A program made the position numbers and the translations under genes. 14,868 nucleotides of DNA from Halomonas halophila. Its GTDB lineage: Bacteria > Pseudomonadota > Gammaproteobacteria > Pseudomonadales > Halomonadaceae. Under the pieces are notes generated by a model. It saw only the letters and a program-made list of their open reading frames with translations. It did no database searches and was not told the DNA's origin. The stretch is from positions 17,601 to 32,468 of the forward strand of contig DJIP01000215.1 of assembly GCA_002433675.1 (NCBI GenBank). The letters run 5' to 3'. Of this stretch, positions 7,395 to 14,310 are shown in pieces (within the stretch, counting starts at the first letter, position 1; every line of letters starts with the position of its first letter).

Positions 7395-7423
7395 AAAATA
7401 GACTGTACTCACTTTCTTGGCAA
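7395..7423 (-). promoter_or_regulatory. puuE: Candidate sigma70 promoter of puuE-allA-allE
   Basis: On the minus strand, TTGCCA (7418-7423, one mismatch to TTGACA) is followed after exactly 17 bp by TATTTT (7395-7400, two mismatches to TATAAT). Transcription would begin near 7388, inside the TGTATACA operator, leaving a leader of about 295 bases before puuE. Assigned by eye. Confidence 0.45.
7401..7413 (+). promoter_or_regulatory. Satellite motif GACTGTACTCACT beside operator 7382
   Basis: Lies 19 bp (start to start) from the TGTATACA palindrome and inside the spacer of the candidate puuE promoter. A one-mismatch copy lies 21 bp from the palindrome at 7551, in the same orientation. TTGTAC/CTGTAC resembles half of the palindrome, so it may be a weaker second binding site about two helical turns away. 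Confidence 0.4.
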
Positions 7424-7549
7424 TACCGTCATCGACCAACGTTCACAAGGGAAAGCTCGTCGAATGTCACTGCACAGCTGCCTCCAGGGCCCTGCTGGCG
7501 ATCCATCCATTCTGTGATGACATTCGCAACGGGGCTGGAAGCGAACGTA

Positions 7550-7559
7550 TTGTATACAT
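7550..7559. promoter_or_regulatory. TGTATACA palindrome, probable operator of the racemase-NCS1 operon
   Basis: Core TGTATACA at 7551-7558, context ATTGTATACATAAAT, 225 bp upstream of the first rightward gene. It is the third exact copy of the 8-mer, and all three lie in intergenic regions next to allantoin-pathway operons. No convincing -35/-10 pair for the rightward operon could be placed exactly over it. Confidence 0.6.
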
Positions 7560-7571
7560 AAATTCCCGAAT

Positions 7572-7584
7572 GATTGTACTCACT
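7572..7584 (+). promoter_or_regulatory. Satellite motif GATTGTACTCACT beside operator 7551
   Basis: One base different from the motif at 7401-7413 and in the same orientation relative to its palindrome, starting 21 bp after it instead of 19. The shared arrangement suggests that palindrome plus satellite is the functional unit or that the segment was duplicated. Confidence 0.4.
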
Positions 7585-7738
7585 AGATAACAAGAACGGT
7601 ACTCATGATCGGAGCACTATCCTTCCAGATACCACCATCTCGCCAAAAACACCCTATAAACAGATGTTTTATAGACTATTTTTTCATCATTTCCGATCAG
7701 CGGACGCAACCCTTGATGCGTATCCGATATCGATCTAT

Positions 7739-7750
7739 TTTGTGTACAAA
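7739..7750. promoter_or_regulatory. TGTGTACA variant palindrome upstream of the racemase gene
   Basis: TTGTGTACAA with core TGTGTACA at 7741-7748 differs from the exact sites by one base. It sits 35 bp before the racemase start codon, between AT-rich DNA and the ribosome-binding site. It could be an auxiliary operator; chance is also possible. Confidence 0.35.
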
Positions 7751-7783
7751 GACATTTATTCCTCGTCCACGAAGGCAACAGGC

Positions 7784-8542
7784 ATGCATCTCCACCTGAT
7801 CAACCCCAACACCACCGCCGGCATGACCGAGACGATTCGCCTCGCCGGCAGTGCCATCGCCTCGCCAGGCACGCGCATCACCGCCTCCCAGCCGGCCAGT
7901 GGCCCGGTATCCATCGAGGGCCATTTCGACGAAGCGATCAGCGCCGTCGGTGTGGTCGAAGAGGTCCTGCGCATGGACAGGGAAGCCCAGGTCGATGCCT
8001 ACGTGGTGGCCTGCTTCGGTGACCCGGGCCTGTTGGCAGCGCGGGAAGCCACCCGAGCCCCGGTGATCGGCATCGCCGAGGCGGCCTTCCATATGGCCAG
8101 CCTGATCAGCACGCGCTTCTCGGTGGTGACCACCCTGGGACGCACTGTGATCATCGCTGAGCACCTGCTCGACCAGTACGGTTTTCGTCACCAGTGTCGT
8201 CGGGTGCGCGCCGCCGAGATCCCGGTGCTGGACCTGGAAGACGATAGCGACTGCGCGCTCGACAAGATCATTGAGGAGAGCCGTCGTGCCAGGGACGAAG
8301 ATGGCATCGGCGCCATCGTGCTGGGCTGCGGCGGCATGGCTGACCTGACCGAGACCATCAGTCGCGAGGTGGGCCTGCCGGTGGTGGAAGGGGTGACGGC
8401 GGCGGTGAAGCTGAGCGAGGCGCTGGTAGGACTGGGCCTTGGCACCTGCAAGACCGGCGACCTCGCCTTCCCCCGCCCCAAGGCCTTCAGCGGCGCCTTC
8501 CAGCACCTGTCGAACTTGGATCTGGAGACCACAGAACGCTGA
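7784..8542 (+). CDS. Hydantoin/allantoin racemase of the Asp/Glu racemase superfamily
   Basis: Cytoplasmic cofactor-independent racemase, expected to interconvert (R)- and (S)-allantoin or related 5-substituted hydantoins so that the stereospecific allantoinase can use both. The 252-residue protein starts with the family hallmark LHLINPNTTAGMTETI. The two cysteines that act as the acid/base pair are present: C77 in VVACFGDPG and C182 in VLGCGGMADL, 105 residues apart as in characterised hydantoin racemases. The start at 7784 is preferred over an in-frame TTG at 7574: GAAGG (7771-7775) lies eight bases upstream, and family similarity begins at residue 2. First gene of a rightward operon with an NCS1 permease 57 bases downstream. 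The context with puuE favours allantoin racemase (HpxA type), but hydantoin specificity cannot be excluded from sequence. Confidence 0.9.
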   Translation: MHLHLINPNTTAGMTETIRLAGSAIASPGTRITASQPASGPVSIEGHFDEAISAVGVVEEVLRMDREAQVDAYVVACFGDPGLLAAREATRAPVIGIAEAAFHMASLISTRFSVVTTLGRTVIIAEHLLDQYGFRHQCRRVRAAEIPVLDLEDDSDCALDKIIEESRRARDEDGIGAIVLGCGGMADLTETISREVGLPVVEGVTAAVKLSEALVGLGLGTCKTGDLAFPRPKAFSGAFQHLSNLDLETTER

Positions 8543-8599
8543 TCCCCGACGACCCGACAAGACCTGACCCATAATAATCCACAACGAGCGAGGTCCAAG

Positions 8600-9961
8600 A
8601 TGACCACTTCCACTTCCCGGCCAGACGCGCCCCAGGGTGTCGCCGAGGCCACCACCAAGAGTGTCGGCGACGAATCGCTGGCCCCCCAGAAGACCCGTAT
8701 CATGGGGCGCACCTCCTACCTGCTGGCCTGGTTCGGCGGCTGCGTCTCGATCGGCACCTTCACCATGGGCTCCAGCGTGGTCGGCACCCTCAACCTGATC
8801 CAGGCCACGGTGGCTATTGCTATCGGCTGTTTCGTCATTGGCATCGCCCTGGCCATCAACGGCGCCGCGGGCTACAAGTACGGCATCCCCTTCATGGTCC
8901 AGGCGCGCAGCGCCTTCGGCTTCCAGGGCACTCGTCTGCCTGGGCTGGTCAGGGCGGTGCCGGCCATCGTCTGGTATGGCTTTCAGAGCTGGATCGGTGC
9001 GGGCGCCCTGAACCTGGTGTCGGCCACCCTGTTCGGCTACGACAACCTGATCGTGTTCTTCATCGGCTTTCAGTTCCTGCAGATCGGCCTGTCGGTGCTC
9101 GGCTTCCAGGGCATCAAGTGGCTGGAGAACGTGGGCAGCGCCTTCATCCTGGCCTCGCTGGTCTATATGTTCTACAGCACCGTGGTCCGCTACGGCGATG
9201 CCCTCTCGGCCAACCTGTTGACCATGGAAGGCTCCTGGGGGCTGCCTTTCTGGGGCGCTACCATGCTGTTTCTGGGCATCTACTCGACCATGATGCTCAA
9301 TGTCAGCGACTACTCCCGCGAGCACGTCAAGGGCACCGGGCCGGGTCTGTTGACCACCATCTACGCCATGTCGATCCTGCCGTGCACGCTGTTCATGGGA
9401 TTGATCGGCTACATGGTGTCCGAGGCCACCGGTGTGGCCGATCCGATCAAGGTCTTCGCCAACGCCGTGGACAATACGCCGCTGCTGATGACGACGCTGC
9501 TGTTCATCGCCTTCGCCCAGGTCACCACCAACGTGCTCAACAACGTGGTGCCGCCTACCTACGTGCTGATGGACACCTTCAAGATGAGCTTCCGCAAGGC
9601 GACGGTGATCGTCGGCCTGCTGGCCTTCGCGACCTTCCCCTGGGAGCTGGTAAAGGACGAGTCCGCCGCCGGCCTGCAGGTGTTCGTGCAGACCTACTCC
9701 TCCTTCCTCGGCCCGATCTTCGCGGTGCTGGTGGTGGACTACTACCTGATTCGCCGCCGCACCCTGGATCTGGACAAGCTGTACGACGAGAACGGCCCTT
9801 ACCGTGGCGTCAATCTGGCCGCCTTCATCGCTACAGGAGTGGGCGTCATCGCGGCCTTCAGCATGCCCACGGTGTCCTGGTACGCAAGCCTGATCCCGGC
9901 GGGCCTCACCTACCTGCTGCTGATGCGCTACTGGAAGGGCTGCCAGCGCTTTACCCAGTGA
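8600..9961 (+). CDS. NCS1-family permease, probably for allantoin, hydantoins or nucleobases (first copy)
   Basis: Inner-membrane cation symporter of the nucleobase:cation symporter-1 family (CodB, PucI and Mhp1 relatives). The 453 residues begin with a hydrophilic tail of about 35 and then form about 12 membrane segments. Family features seen include NGAAGYKYGIPFMVQARSAF near residues 88-107, WYGFQSWIGAGALN near 124-137, a central SDYSRE motif, NVLNNVVPPTYVL, and VDYYLIRRRTLDL before the last two helices. Start supported by GAGG (8590-8593) six bases upstream. It sits 57 bases after the racemase gene and 66 before the next gene, so it is probably cotranscribed. The NCS1-B product of this operon belongs to the same family but is clearly different in sequence. 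Substrate is inferred from context; cytosine or uracil permeases share the fold. Confidence 0.88.
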   Translation: MTTSTSRPDAPQGVAEATTKSVGDESLAPQKTRIMGRTSYLLAWFGGCVSIGTFTMGSSVVGTLNLIQATVAIAIGCFVIGIALAINGAAGYKYGIPFMVQARSAFGFQGTRLPGLVRAVPAIVWYGFQSWIGAGALNLVSATLFGYDNLIVFFIGFQFLQIGLSVLGFQGIKWLENVGSAFILASLVYMFYSTVVRYGDALSANLLTMEGSWGLPFWGATMLFLGIYSTMMLNVSDYSREHVKGTGPGLLTTIYAMSILPCTLFMGLIGYMVSEATGVADPIKVFANAVDNTPLLMTTLLFIAFAQVTTNVLNNVVPPTYVLMDTFKMSFRKATVIVGLLAFATFPWELVKDESAAGLQVFVQTYSSFLGPIFAVLVVDYYLIRRRTLDLDKLYDENGPYRGVNLAAFIATGVGVIAAFSMPTVSWYASLIPAGLTYLLLMRYWKGCQRFTQ

Positions 9962-10027
9962 GCACGGCGAGGCCCCGCTTCCTGACGAACGGGCGCCTCG
10001 CACCCGCCAAACCCCGAGGACAACACG

Positions 10028-10801
10028 ATGACACTCTCTCTTCCTTCCCTGCTCCAGGCAGTCGCCATTCCCGGGCTCGCCCTGATGATGGCCGTTGCGC
10101 CGATGGCCAGCGCCGAAAAACCAGCATCGGCCCCCCTGGGCACCATTGTGCTCATCAACCCCAACTCCAGTGATACCGCCACCCAGGCCATGGCGGCGCT
10201 GGCCGAGCGAGAAACCCGGGGGCAGGCGCGGGTCGTCGGGGTCAGCAACGCCTCGGCACCTCGCCTCTTGACCACCCCCGAGGACATGGTCGCGGCCAGC
10301 CAAGGCGTGGTTGAACTGGGACGCCAGGCCGCCGAGGACCCGTCCACCGGCGCCATCATCGTTTCGGCCTTCAGCGACCCCGGGCTTGATCAACTGCGCG
10401 AGGCCGTCGACATTCCGGTATTCGGCATCGGCGAAGAGGTCTTCCACGAGGCAGCGCGCGATGGCCGCCCCTTCGGTATCGCCACCATCACTCCCGACCC
10501 GGCCCTGATCGAGTCCTTCGCCGCCAAGGCCGAGGCTCTGGGCTACCTGGATCAGTACCGAGGCACCCGCGTCACCCCCGGCGATCCGGTGGAATTGCTC
10601 GACTCGCCACAGGTACTCGATGCCGCCCTGGCTGACGCCATCGAGGCCTCGGTCAGCGAAGACGGCGCCGAAGCCGTGATCATGGGCGGAGGGCCCTTGT
10701 CAGATGCCGCCCTTCGCCTTCAGGACAGCACCGAAGTGCCCTTGGTGATAGCCGTCAGTGCAGCGGCCAAGGCGGCGATCGCGGCCCTGGGCCGCAACTG
10801 A
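10028..10801 (+). CDS. Exported-looking, cysteine-free racemase-fold protein
   Basis: A 257-residue homologue of the Asp/Glu/hydantoin racemases: GTIVLINPNSSDTATQAM (residues 39-56), FSDPGLDQLREAVDIPVFGIGEE and a C-terminal VPLVIAVSAAAKAAIAAL align with the racemase at 7784. Both catalytic cysteines are replaced: VSAFSDPG has A115 where VACFGDPG has C77, and IMGGGPLSD has G222 where VLGCGGMAD has C182. There is no cysteine anywhere in the protein. Residues 1-29 look like a Sec signal peptide ending in ASA before E30, though without a positively charged N-terminus. Start supported by GAGGA (10016-10020) seven bases upstream; later ATGs lack such a site. It lies between two NCS1 permease genes with 66-base gaps on each side. 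A racemase activity looks impossible by the known mechanism. A ureide-binding or regulatory role at the periplasmic face is my inference. Confidence 0.82.
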   Translation: MTLSLPSLLQAVAIPGLALMMAVAPMASAEKPASAPLGTIVLINPNSSDTATQAMAALAERETRGQARVVGVSNASAPRLLTTPEDMVAASQGVVELGRQAAEDPSTGAIIVSAFSDPGLDQLREAVDIPVFGIGEEVFHEAARDGRPFGIATITPDPALIESFAAKAEALGYLDQYRGTRVTPGDPVELLDSPQVLDAALADAIEASVSEDGAEAVIMGGGPLSDAALRLQDSTEVPLVIAVSAAAKAAIAALGRN

Positions 10802-10867
10802 GCCACGCGCTTCGCACCGACAGGCACGACGACTGACACAACAACAGAAACAACAAGAGACACCTTC

Positions 10868-12322
10868 ATGTCCCATGACGATCTAAGCCTCGATACTTCC
10901 CGGGTCGACCCGAGCCTGTACAACGAGGACCTGGCCCCGCTGCCCCACGCCCAGCGCAACTGGGGCGCCTTCGAGATCTTCAACGTCTGGTCCAACGACA
11001 TCCAGAGCCTGTTCGGCTACACCCTGGCCGCATCGCTGTTCCTGTCCTACAACCTGAGCGGCTGGGCAGTGATGGCGGCGATCATCCTGGCCGGGGTGAT
11101 CGTGATGTTTCTGGTCAACCTGACCGGCGCCCCCAGCGTGCGCTACGGCATCCCCTTCCCGGTCATGGTGCGAGCGAGCCTGGGCGTGCGCGGCTCCAAC
11201 CTGCCGGCGCTGTTACGCGCCCTGGTCGGGATCTTCTGGTACGGCGTGCAGACCTACTTCGCTTCCACCGCCGTCACCCTGATGATCACCGCCCTGATCG
11301 GCACCGACGGCGGGGCCGGCATGCTCGGCCTGTCACCTGTCGCCTGGCTGTCCTTCGTGCTGGTGTGGCTGTTTCAGATCGCGATCTTCTGGTCGGGGAT
11401 CGAGCGCATCAAGCACTTCCTCAACTGGGCGGGGCCGCTGGTCTACGTGGTCATGGTGGCGCTGATGGTGGTGGTCTGGTGGCAGGCCGGCAGTGAACTG
11501 CTGCCAGCGATCGGCTCCATCTTCTCGGCCAGCGGGGAAGGCGGCGGTGGCATCGGCGCCTTCGCTGCCGTGGTCGGCACCATGGTGGCCTACTTCGCCG
11601 CCGTGGTGATCAACTTCGGCGACTTCACCCGTTTCGTCCGAACCGAGCGCCAGATGAGGCTCGGCAACCTGCTGGGGCTTCCCCTCAACGTCGCCTTCTT
11701 CTCCTTTATTGCGCTGATCATCACCGCCGGCACCCTGGTGCTGTTTGGCGAGGCCCTGACCAACCCCACCGATATCGTCGACCGGGTCGACGCCTTGCCG
11801 TTGACACTGCTGGCGGCGGTCACCTTCTTCGCCGCCACCGTGGGCATCAACCTGGTGGCCAACTTCATCCCCCCGGCCTACGACCTGGCCAACCTCTTCC
11901 CCCGGGCGATCAGCTTCAAGATCGGCGGCCTGATCACTGCCTGCGTGGCCTTCTTCGTCGGCGCGCTGTGGGTCTCGGTGATCAGCCAGATCGGCGTACC
12001 CGGCTTCGTCAACGCCGTGGGGGCCATCGTCGCTCCGTTCTACGGCATCATCGTGGTCGACTACTATCTGATCAAGGGCCGCCGGCTCGACGTCCAGGCG
12101 CTGTTCTCCTCCCGTGAAGGCGACGCCTACACCTACACCAACGGCTGGAACCTGCGCGCCGTGGCGGCCTTTGCGCTGGCCGCGATCTTTTCGCTGGCGA
12201 CGGTGGTGGTGCCTGCCCTGCAGGGGCTGGCCGGCTTCGGCTGGATGATGGGGGCAGCACTCGGTGGCGCCATCTACTACGCGCTGATGCGCCAGCACAA
12301 GCAGGCAGTGGCAGCCAGCTAA
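10868..12322 (+). CDS. NCS1-family permease, probably for allantoin, hydantoins or nucleobases (second copy)
   Basis: Inner-membrane cation symporter, 484 residues with about 12 hydrophobic segments. The N-terminal YNEDLAPLPHAQRNWGAFE (from about residue 18) is the conserved entry of the allantoin/hydantoin branch (AllP, PucI and Mhp1 have a similar stretch), followed by NVWSNDIQSLFGYTLAASL, SVRYGIPFPVMVRASLGVRG, FWYGVQTYF, INFGDFTRFVR, NLVANFIPPAYDLANLFP and VDYYLIKGRRLDV. Start supported by AAGAGA (10855-10860) seven bases upstream. Last gene of the rightward operon, 66 bases after the cysteine-free racemase homologue, and followed by hairpins. Only modest resemblance to the permease at 8600 is visible, so the two genes are more likely paralogues with different substrates than a recent duplication. 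Substrate remains inferred. Confidence 0.9.
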   Translation: MSHDDLSLDTSRVDPSLYNEDLAPLPHAQRNWGAFEIFNVWSNDIQSLFGYTLAASLFLSYNLSGWAVMAAIILAGVIVMFLVNLTGAPSVRYGIPFPVMVRASLGVRGSNLPALLRALVGIFWYGVQTYFASTAVTLMITALIGTDGGAGMLGLSPVAWLSFVLVWLFQIAIFWSGIERIKHFLNWAGPLVYVVMVALMVVVWWQAGSELLPAIGSIFSASGEGGGGIGAFAAVVGTMVAYFAAVVINFGDFTRFVRTERQMRLGNLLGLPLNVAFFSFIALIITAGTLVLFGEALTNPTDIVDRVDALPLTLLAAVTFFAATVGINLVANFIPPAYDLANLFPRAISFKIGGLITACVAFFVGALWVSVISQIGVPGFVNAVGAIVAPFYGIIVVDYYLIKGRRLDVQALFSSREGDAYTYTNGWNLRAVAAFALAAIFSLATVVVPALQGLAGFGWMMGAALGGAIYYALMRQHKQAVAAS

Positions 12323-12341
12323 GCGCCAGGACAACAAAACG

Positions 12342-12370
12342 GCAAGGGGCCTGGGGGCCCTCTGTCTTGC
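12342..12370. terminator. Imperfect hairpin just after the second permease gene
   Basis: Outer arms GCAAG (12342-12346) and CTTGC (12366-12370), inner arms GGGCC (12347-12351) and GGCCC (12356-12360), with five unpaired bases on the 3' side. It begins 20 bases after the stop codon. There is no U tract, so it may protect or process the 3' end instead of terminating. Confidence 0.4.
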
Positions 12371-12393
12371 GACAACGCCACACTAAAGGGCCA

Positions 12394-12429
12394 CACCTGG
12401 CCTACCGCCTGACGGCGGTCGGCCAGGTG
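12394..12429. terminator. Strong hairpin after the racemase-permease operon
   Basis: A 36-base near-perfect inverted repeat: CACCTGGCC pairs with GGCCAGGTG, then one T/C mismatch, then ACCGCC with GGCGGT around the loop TGAC. No T run follows on either strand. The position 71 bases past the permease stop suggests a transcript end, possibly factor-dependent. Confidence 0.5.
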
Positions 12430-12628
12430 CGAAAGACGGGTACGAAAAGTCTTTCAAGTCTCGCGCTCACGCTTACACCTTCACCCCATTTGCGCGCAAA
12501 GCGGCGCAAAATGCGCGATATGGTGTAACACTCCCCCGCATTGCAACAAATCCGTAAAGCGCCCCCTCCATCGTCGTCCTCTTCCTGCCGTCCCCCTTTT
12601 CGGGCCGGCGCCAACATGAGGACATCCA
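12430..12628. promoter_or_regulatory. Upstream region of the broken PiT gene with palindromes
   Basis: Contains the 12-bp perfect palindrome TTTGCGCGCAAA (12489-12500), bracketed by an outer inverted repeat TTACACC (12473-12479) and GGTGTAA (12522-12528). GCGCAAAA and ATGCGCG follow as partial repeats of the palindrome. The symmetrical nesting suggests an operator. I could not place a sigma70 promoter or a convincing Pho box here. Confidence 0.4.
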
Positions 12629-14136
12629 ATGACAACACCCAGTCATACCGTCCCGACATCATCGGGAATCCGCCCTTCTGGCCTCAGTCTGGCCTTCGCC
12701 GTACTGCTGTTTGCCACCGTCGGCTACTTTCTGTTCTGGGGGTTTGGCTACACCCAGGGCCATTTTCCCCTGGTCTTCGGCCTGGCCACCCTGTTCGGGG
12801 TGTTCATGGCCTTCAATATTGGTGGCAATGATGTCGCCAACTCCTTTGGCACCAGCGTCGGCGCCGGCACCCTGACCATCAAGCAGGCACTGCTGGTGGC
12901 AGCGGTGTTCGAGGTCAGCGGTGCGGTGATCGCCGGCGGCCAGGTCACCGACACCATTCGCAAGGGTATCGTCGACCTGTCCGGCTTTACCATCGCGCCG
13001 ATGGACTTCGTCTACATCATGATGTCGGCTCCTCTCTGGTGCTCGGCGCCTTGACTCCGGGCGTCCACAGCATGGAACTGGTGCAATGGGGCCAGATCTG
13101 GCAGATCGCGGTGTCCTGGGTGCTGTCGCCGGTACTGGGCGGTCTGGTCTCCTACGCCCTGTTCGGCCTGATCAAGAAGCACATCCTCAGCTACAACGAT
13201 GAAGCCGAGAATCGCCTCAAGGAGATCAAGCGCCAGAAGTACGAGAACGACCGCCGCCACAAGGAGGCCTTCGAGCGACTCTCGGAAATCCAGAAGATCT
13301 CCTATACCCACGCCATGACACGTGATGTCCAGGCTTACCACGACCAGGACTACGAGAGCGCCGAGTTCGAGTCGGACTACTTCAAGGAGCTTGCGCGCAT
13401 CGAGAAGCAGCGCGAAGATGTCGACGCCCACCGAGCCCTGCAGAACTGGGTTCCGATGGTCGCCGCCGGTGGTGCCATGATCATTTCCGCCATGCTCCTG
13501 TTCAAGGGCTTCAAGCACCTGGAGCTGGGTCTGACCACCCTCAACAACTACATGATCATGGGCATGATCGGGGCCGTCGTGTGGATGGCGACCTTCATCT
13601 TTGCCAAGACCCTCAAGGGCAACTCGCTGTCACGCTCCACCTTCCTGATGTTCAGCTGGATGCAGGTCTTCACCGCTGCCGGCTTCGCCTTCAGTCATGG
13701 TTCCAACGACATCGCCAACGCCATCGGTCCCTTCGCGGCCATCCTCGACGTACTGCGCAATGGTGCCATCGGCAGCGAGGCGGCGATTCCTCCGGTAGCC
13801 ATGATCACCTTCGGGGTAGCGCTGATCGTCGGGCTCTGGTTTATCGGCAAGGAGGTGATCCAGACGGTGGGCCACAATCTGACGGCCATGCATCCGGCCT
13901 CGGGATTCGCCGCCGAGCTGGCGGCTGCCGGAGTGGTCATGCTGGCTACGATCATGGGTCTTCCGGTCTCCAGCACGCATATTCTGATCGGTGCAGTGCT
14001 GGGGATTGGTCTGGTCAACCACCAGACCAACTGGACCCTGATGAAGCCGATCGGCCTTGCCTGGATCATCACACTGCCGGCAGCAGGAGCCATCAGTGCG
14101 GTGTCCTTTGTGACGTTGCGCACGATCTTTGGCTAG
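12629..14136 (+). pseudogene. pit: PiT-family low-affinity phosphate transporter, broken by an internal deletion and frameshift
   Basis: Two frames together encode one inorganic phosphate:cation symporter. The first (12629-13054) starts at an ATG with GAGGA (12618-12622) six bases upstream and has the N-terminal signature [14 protein letters not shown] (residues 63-76), then FVYIMMSA. The frame is lost near 13024-13032 and ends within ten codons. The second frame resumes as [13 protein letters not shown] and runs to 14136 with the charged cytoplasmic linker (about 13190-13450), [14 protein letters not shown] and [13 protein letters not shown]. In intact relatives about 30 residues separate MMSA from VGSS and contain the first PVSTTH signature; here they are missing. 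About 90-100 bases have thus been lost, and the number is not a multiple of three. Reinitiation at the GTG at 13039 lacks a ribosome-binding site. Transport is very probably abolished unless the deletion is an assembly artefact. Confidence 0.85.
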
Positions 14137-14205
14137 GACGAGCGCTGGGTCGGGCGGTTGCGGTTAAAGAAAGCGAGCTGTGAAAGGCCACGGCCATACG
14201 CAAGA

Positions 14206-14239
14206 CGGCCCCGCTGACGCCATGGCGTCAGCGGGGCCG
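14206..14239. terminator. Perfect 34-bp palindrome between converging pit and GntR genes
   Basis: The left half CGGCCCCGCTGACGCCA is followed directly by its exact reverse complement, giving a very stable hairpin in RNA from either strand. It lies 70 bp past the pit stop and 72 bp past the GntR stop. U tracts are absent on both sides. A bidirectional terminator is the simplest reading. Confidence 0.65.
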
Positions 14240-14310
14240 AAACATGTCGCATCCAGGCATTCACCAGCGGTCGAGTGGCCATGCTCTCGCCGCTTGATCG
14301 CCTGTCGCCG

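Larger units (their letters stand above)
7095..7783. other. Long divergent intergenic region between puuE and the racemase operon
   Basis: Almost 690 bases without a credible gene. The left 285 bases are GC-rich and carry a near-perfect inverted repeat at 7264-7280 (CAGGCGGG and CCCGCCTG around one G), which would fold in the puuE leader RNA. From about 7381 to 7783 the DNA is AT-rich and holds two TGTATACA sites, one TGTGTACA variant, a pair of satellite motifs, and weak -10-like boxes for the rightward operon (TATAAA at 7655-7660). Open frames here lack ribosome-binding sites. Confidence 0.6.

Noticed and set aside
7574..7783. A 70-residue N-terminal extension of the racemase from an in-frame TTG
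   Set aside because: No ribosome-binding site precedes the TTG, the codons are AT-rich and unlike the gene, operator-like sequence lies inside, and family similarity starts at the ATG at 7784.
7697..10447. A 916-codon open frame on the minus strand across the racemase, permease and racemase-like genes
   Set aside because: It is antisense to three well-recognised genes. Its translation is low-complexity, rich in G, H, Q, R and D, typical of the shadow frame of GC-rich coding DNA, and resembles no family.
11333..12337. A 334-codon minus-strand frame opposite the second NCS1 permease
   Set aside because: Its translation is dominated by H, G, D, E and Q without any motif; it is a shadow of the permease codons.
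12441..12500. Pho box for PhoB control of the PiT gene
   Set aside because: The TTACACC and TTCACCC stretches hint at 7-mer repeats, but the CTGTCAT-type half-sites and 11-bp periodicity are missing.
13039..14136. A separate, functional gene starting at GTG 13039
   Set aside because: There is no ribosome-binding site, and the frame continues upstream as VGSSLV, the interior of the family sequence, so it is the 3' part of the broken PiT gene.
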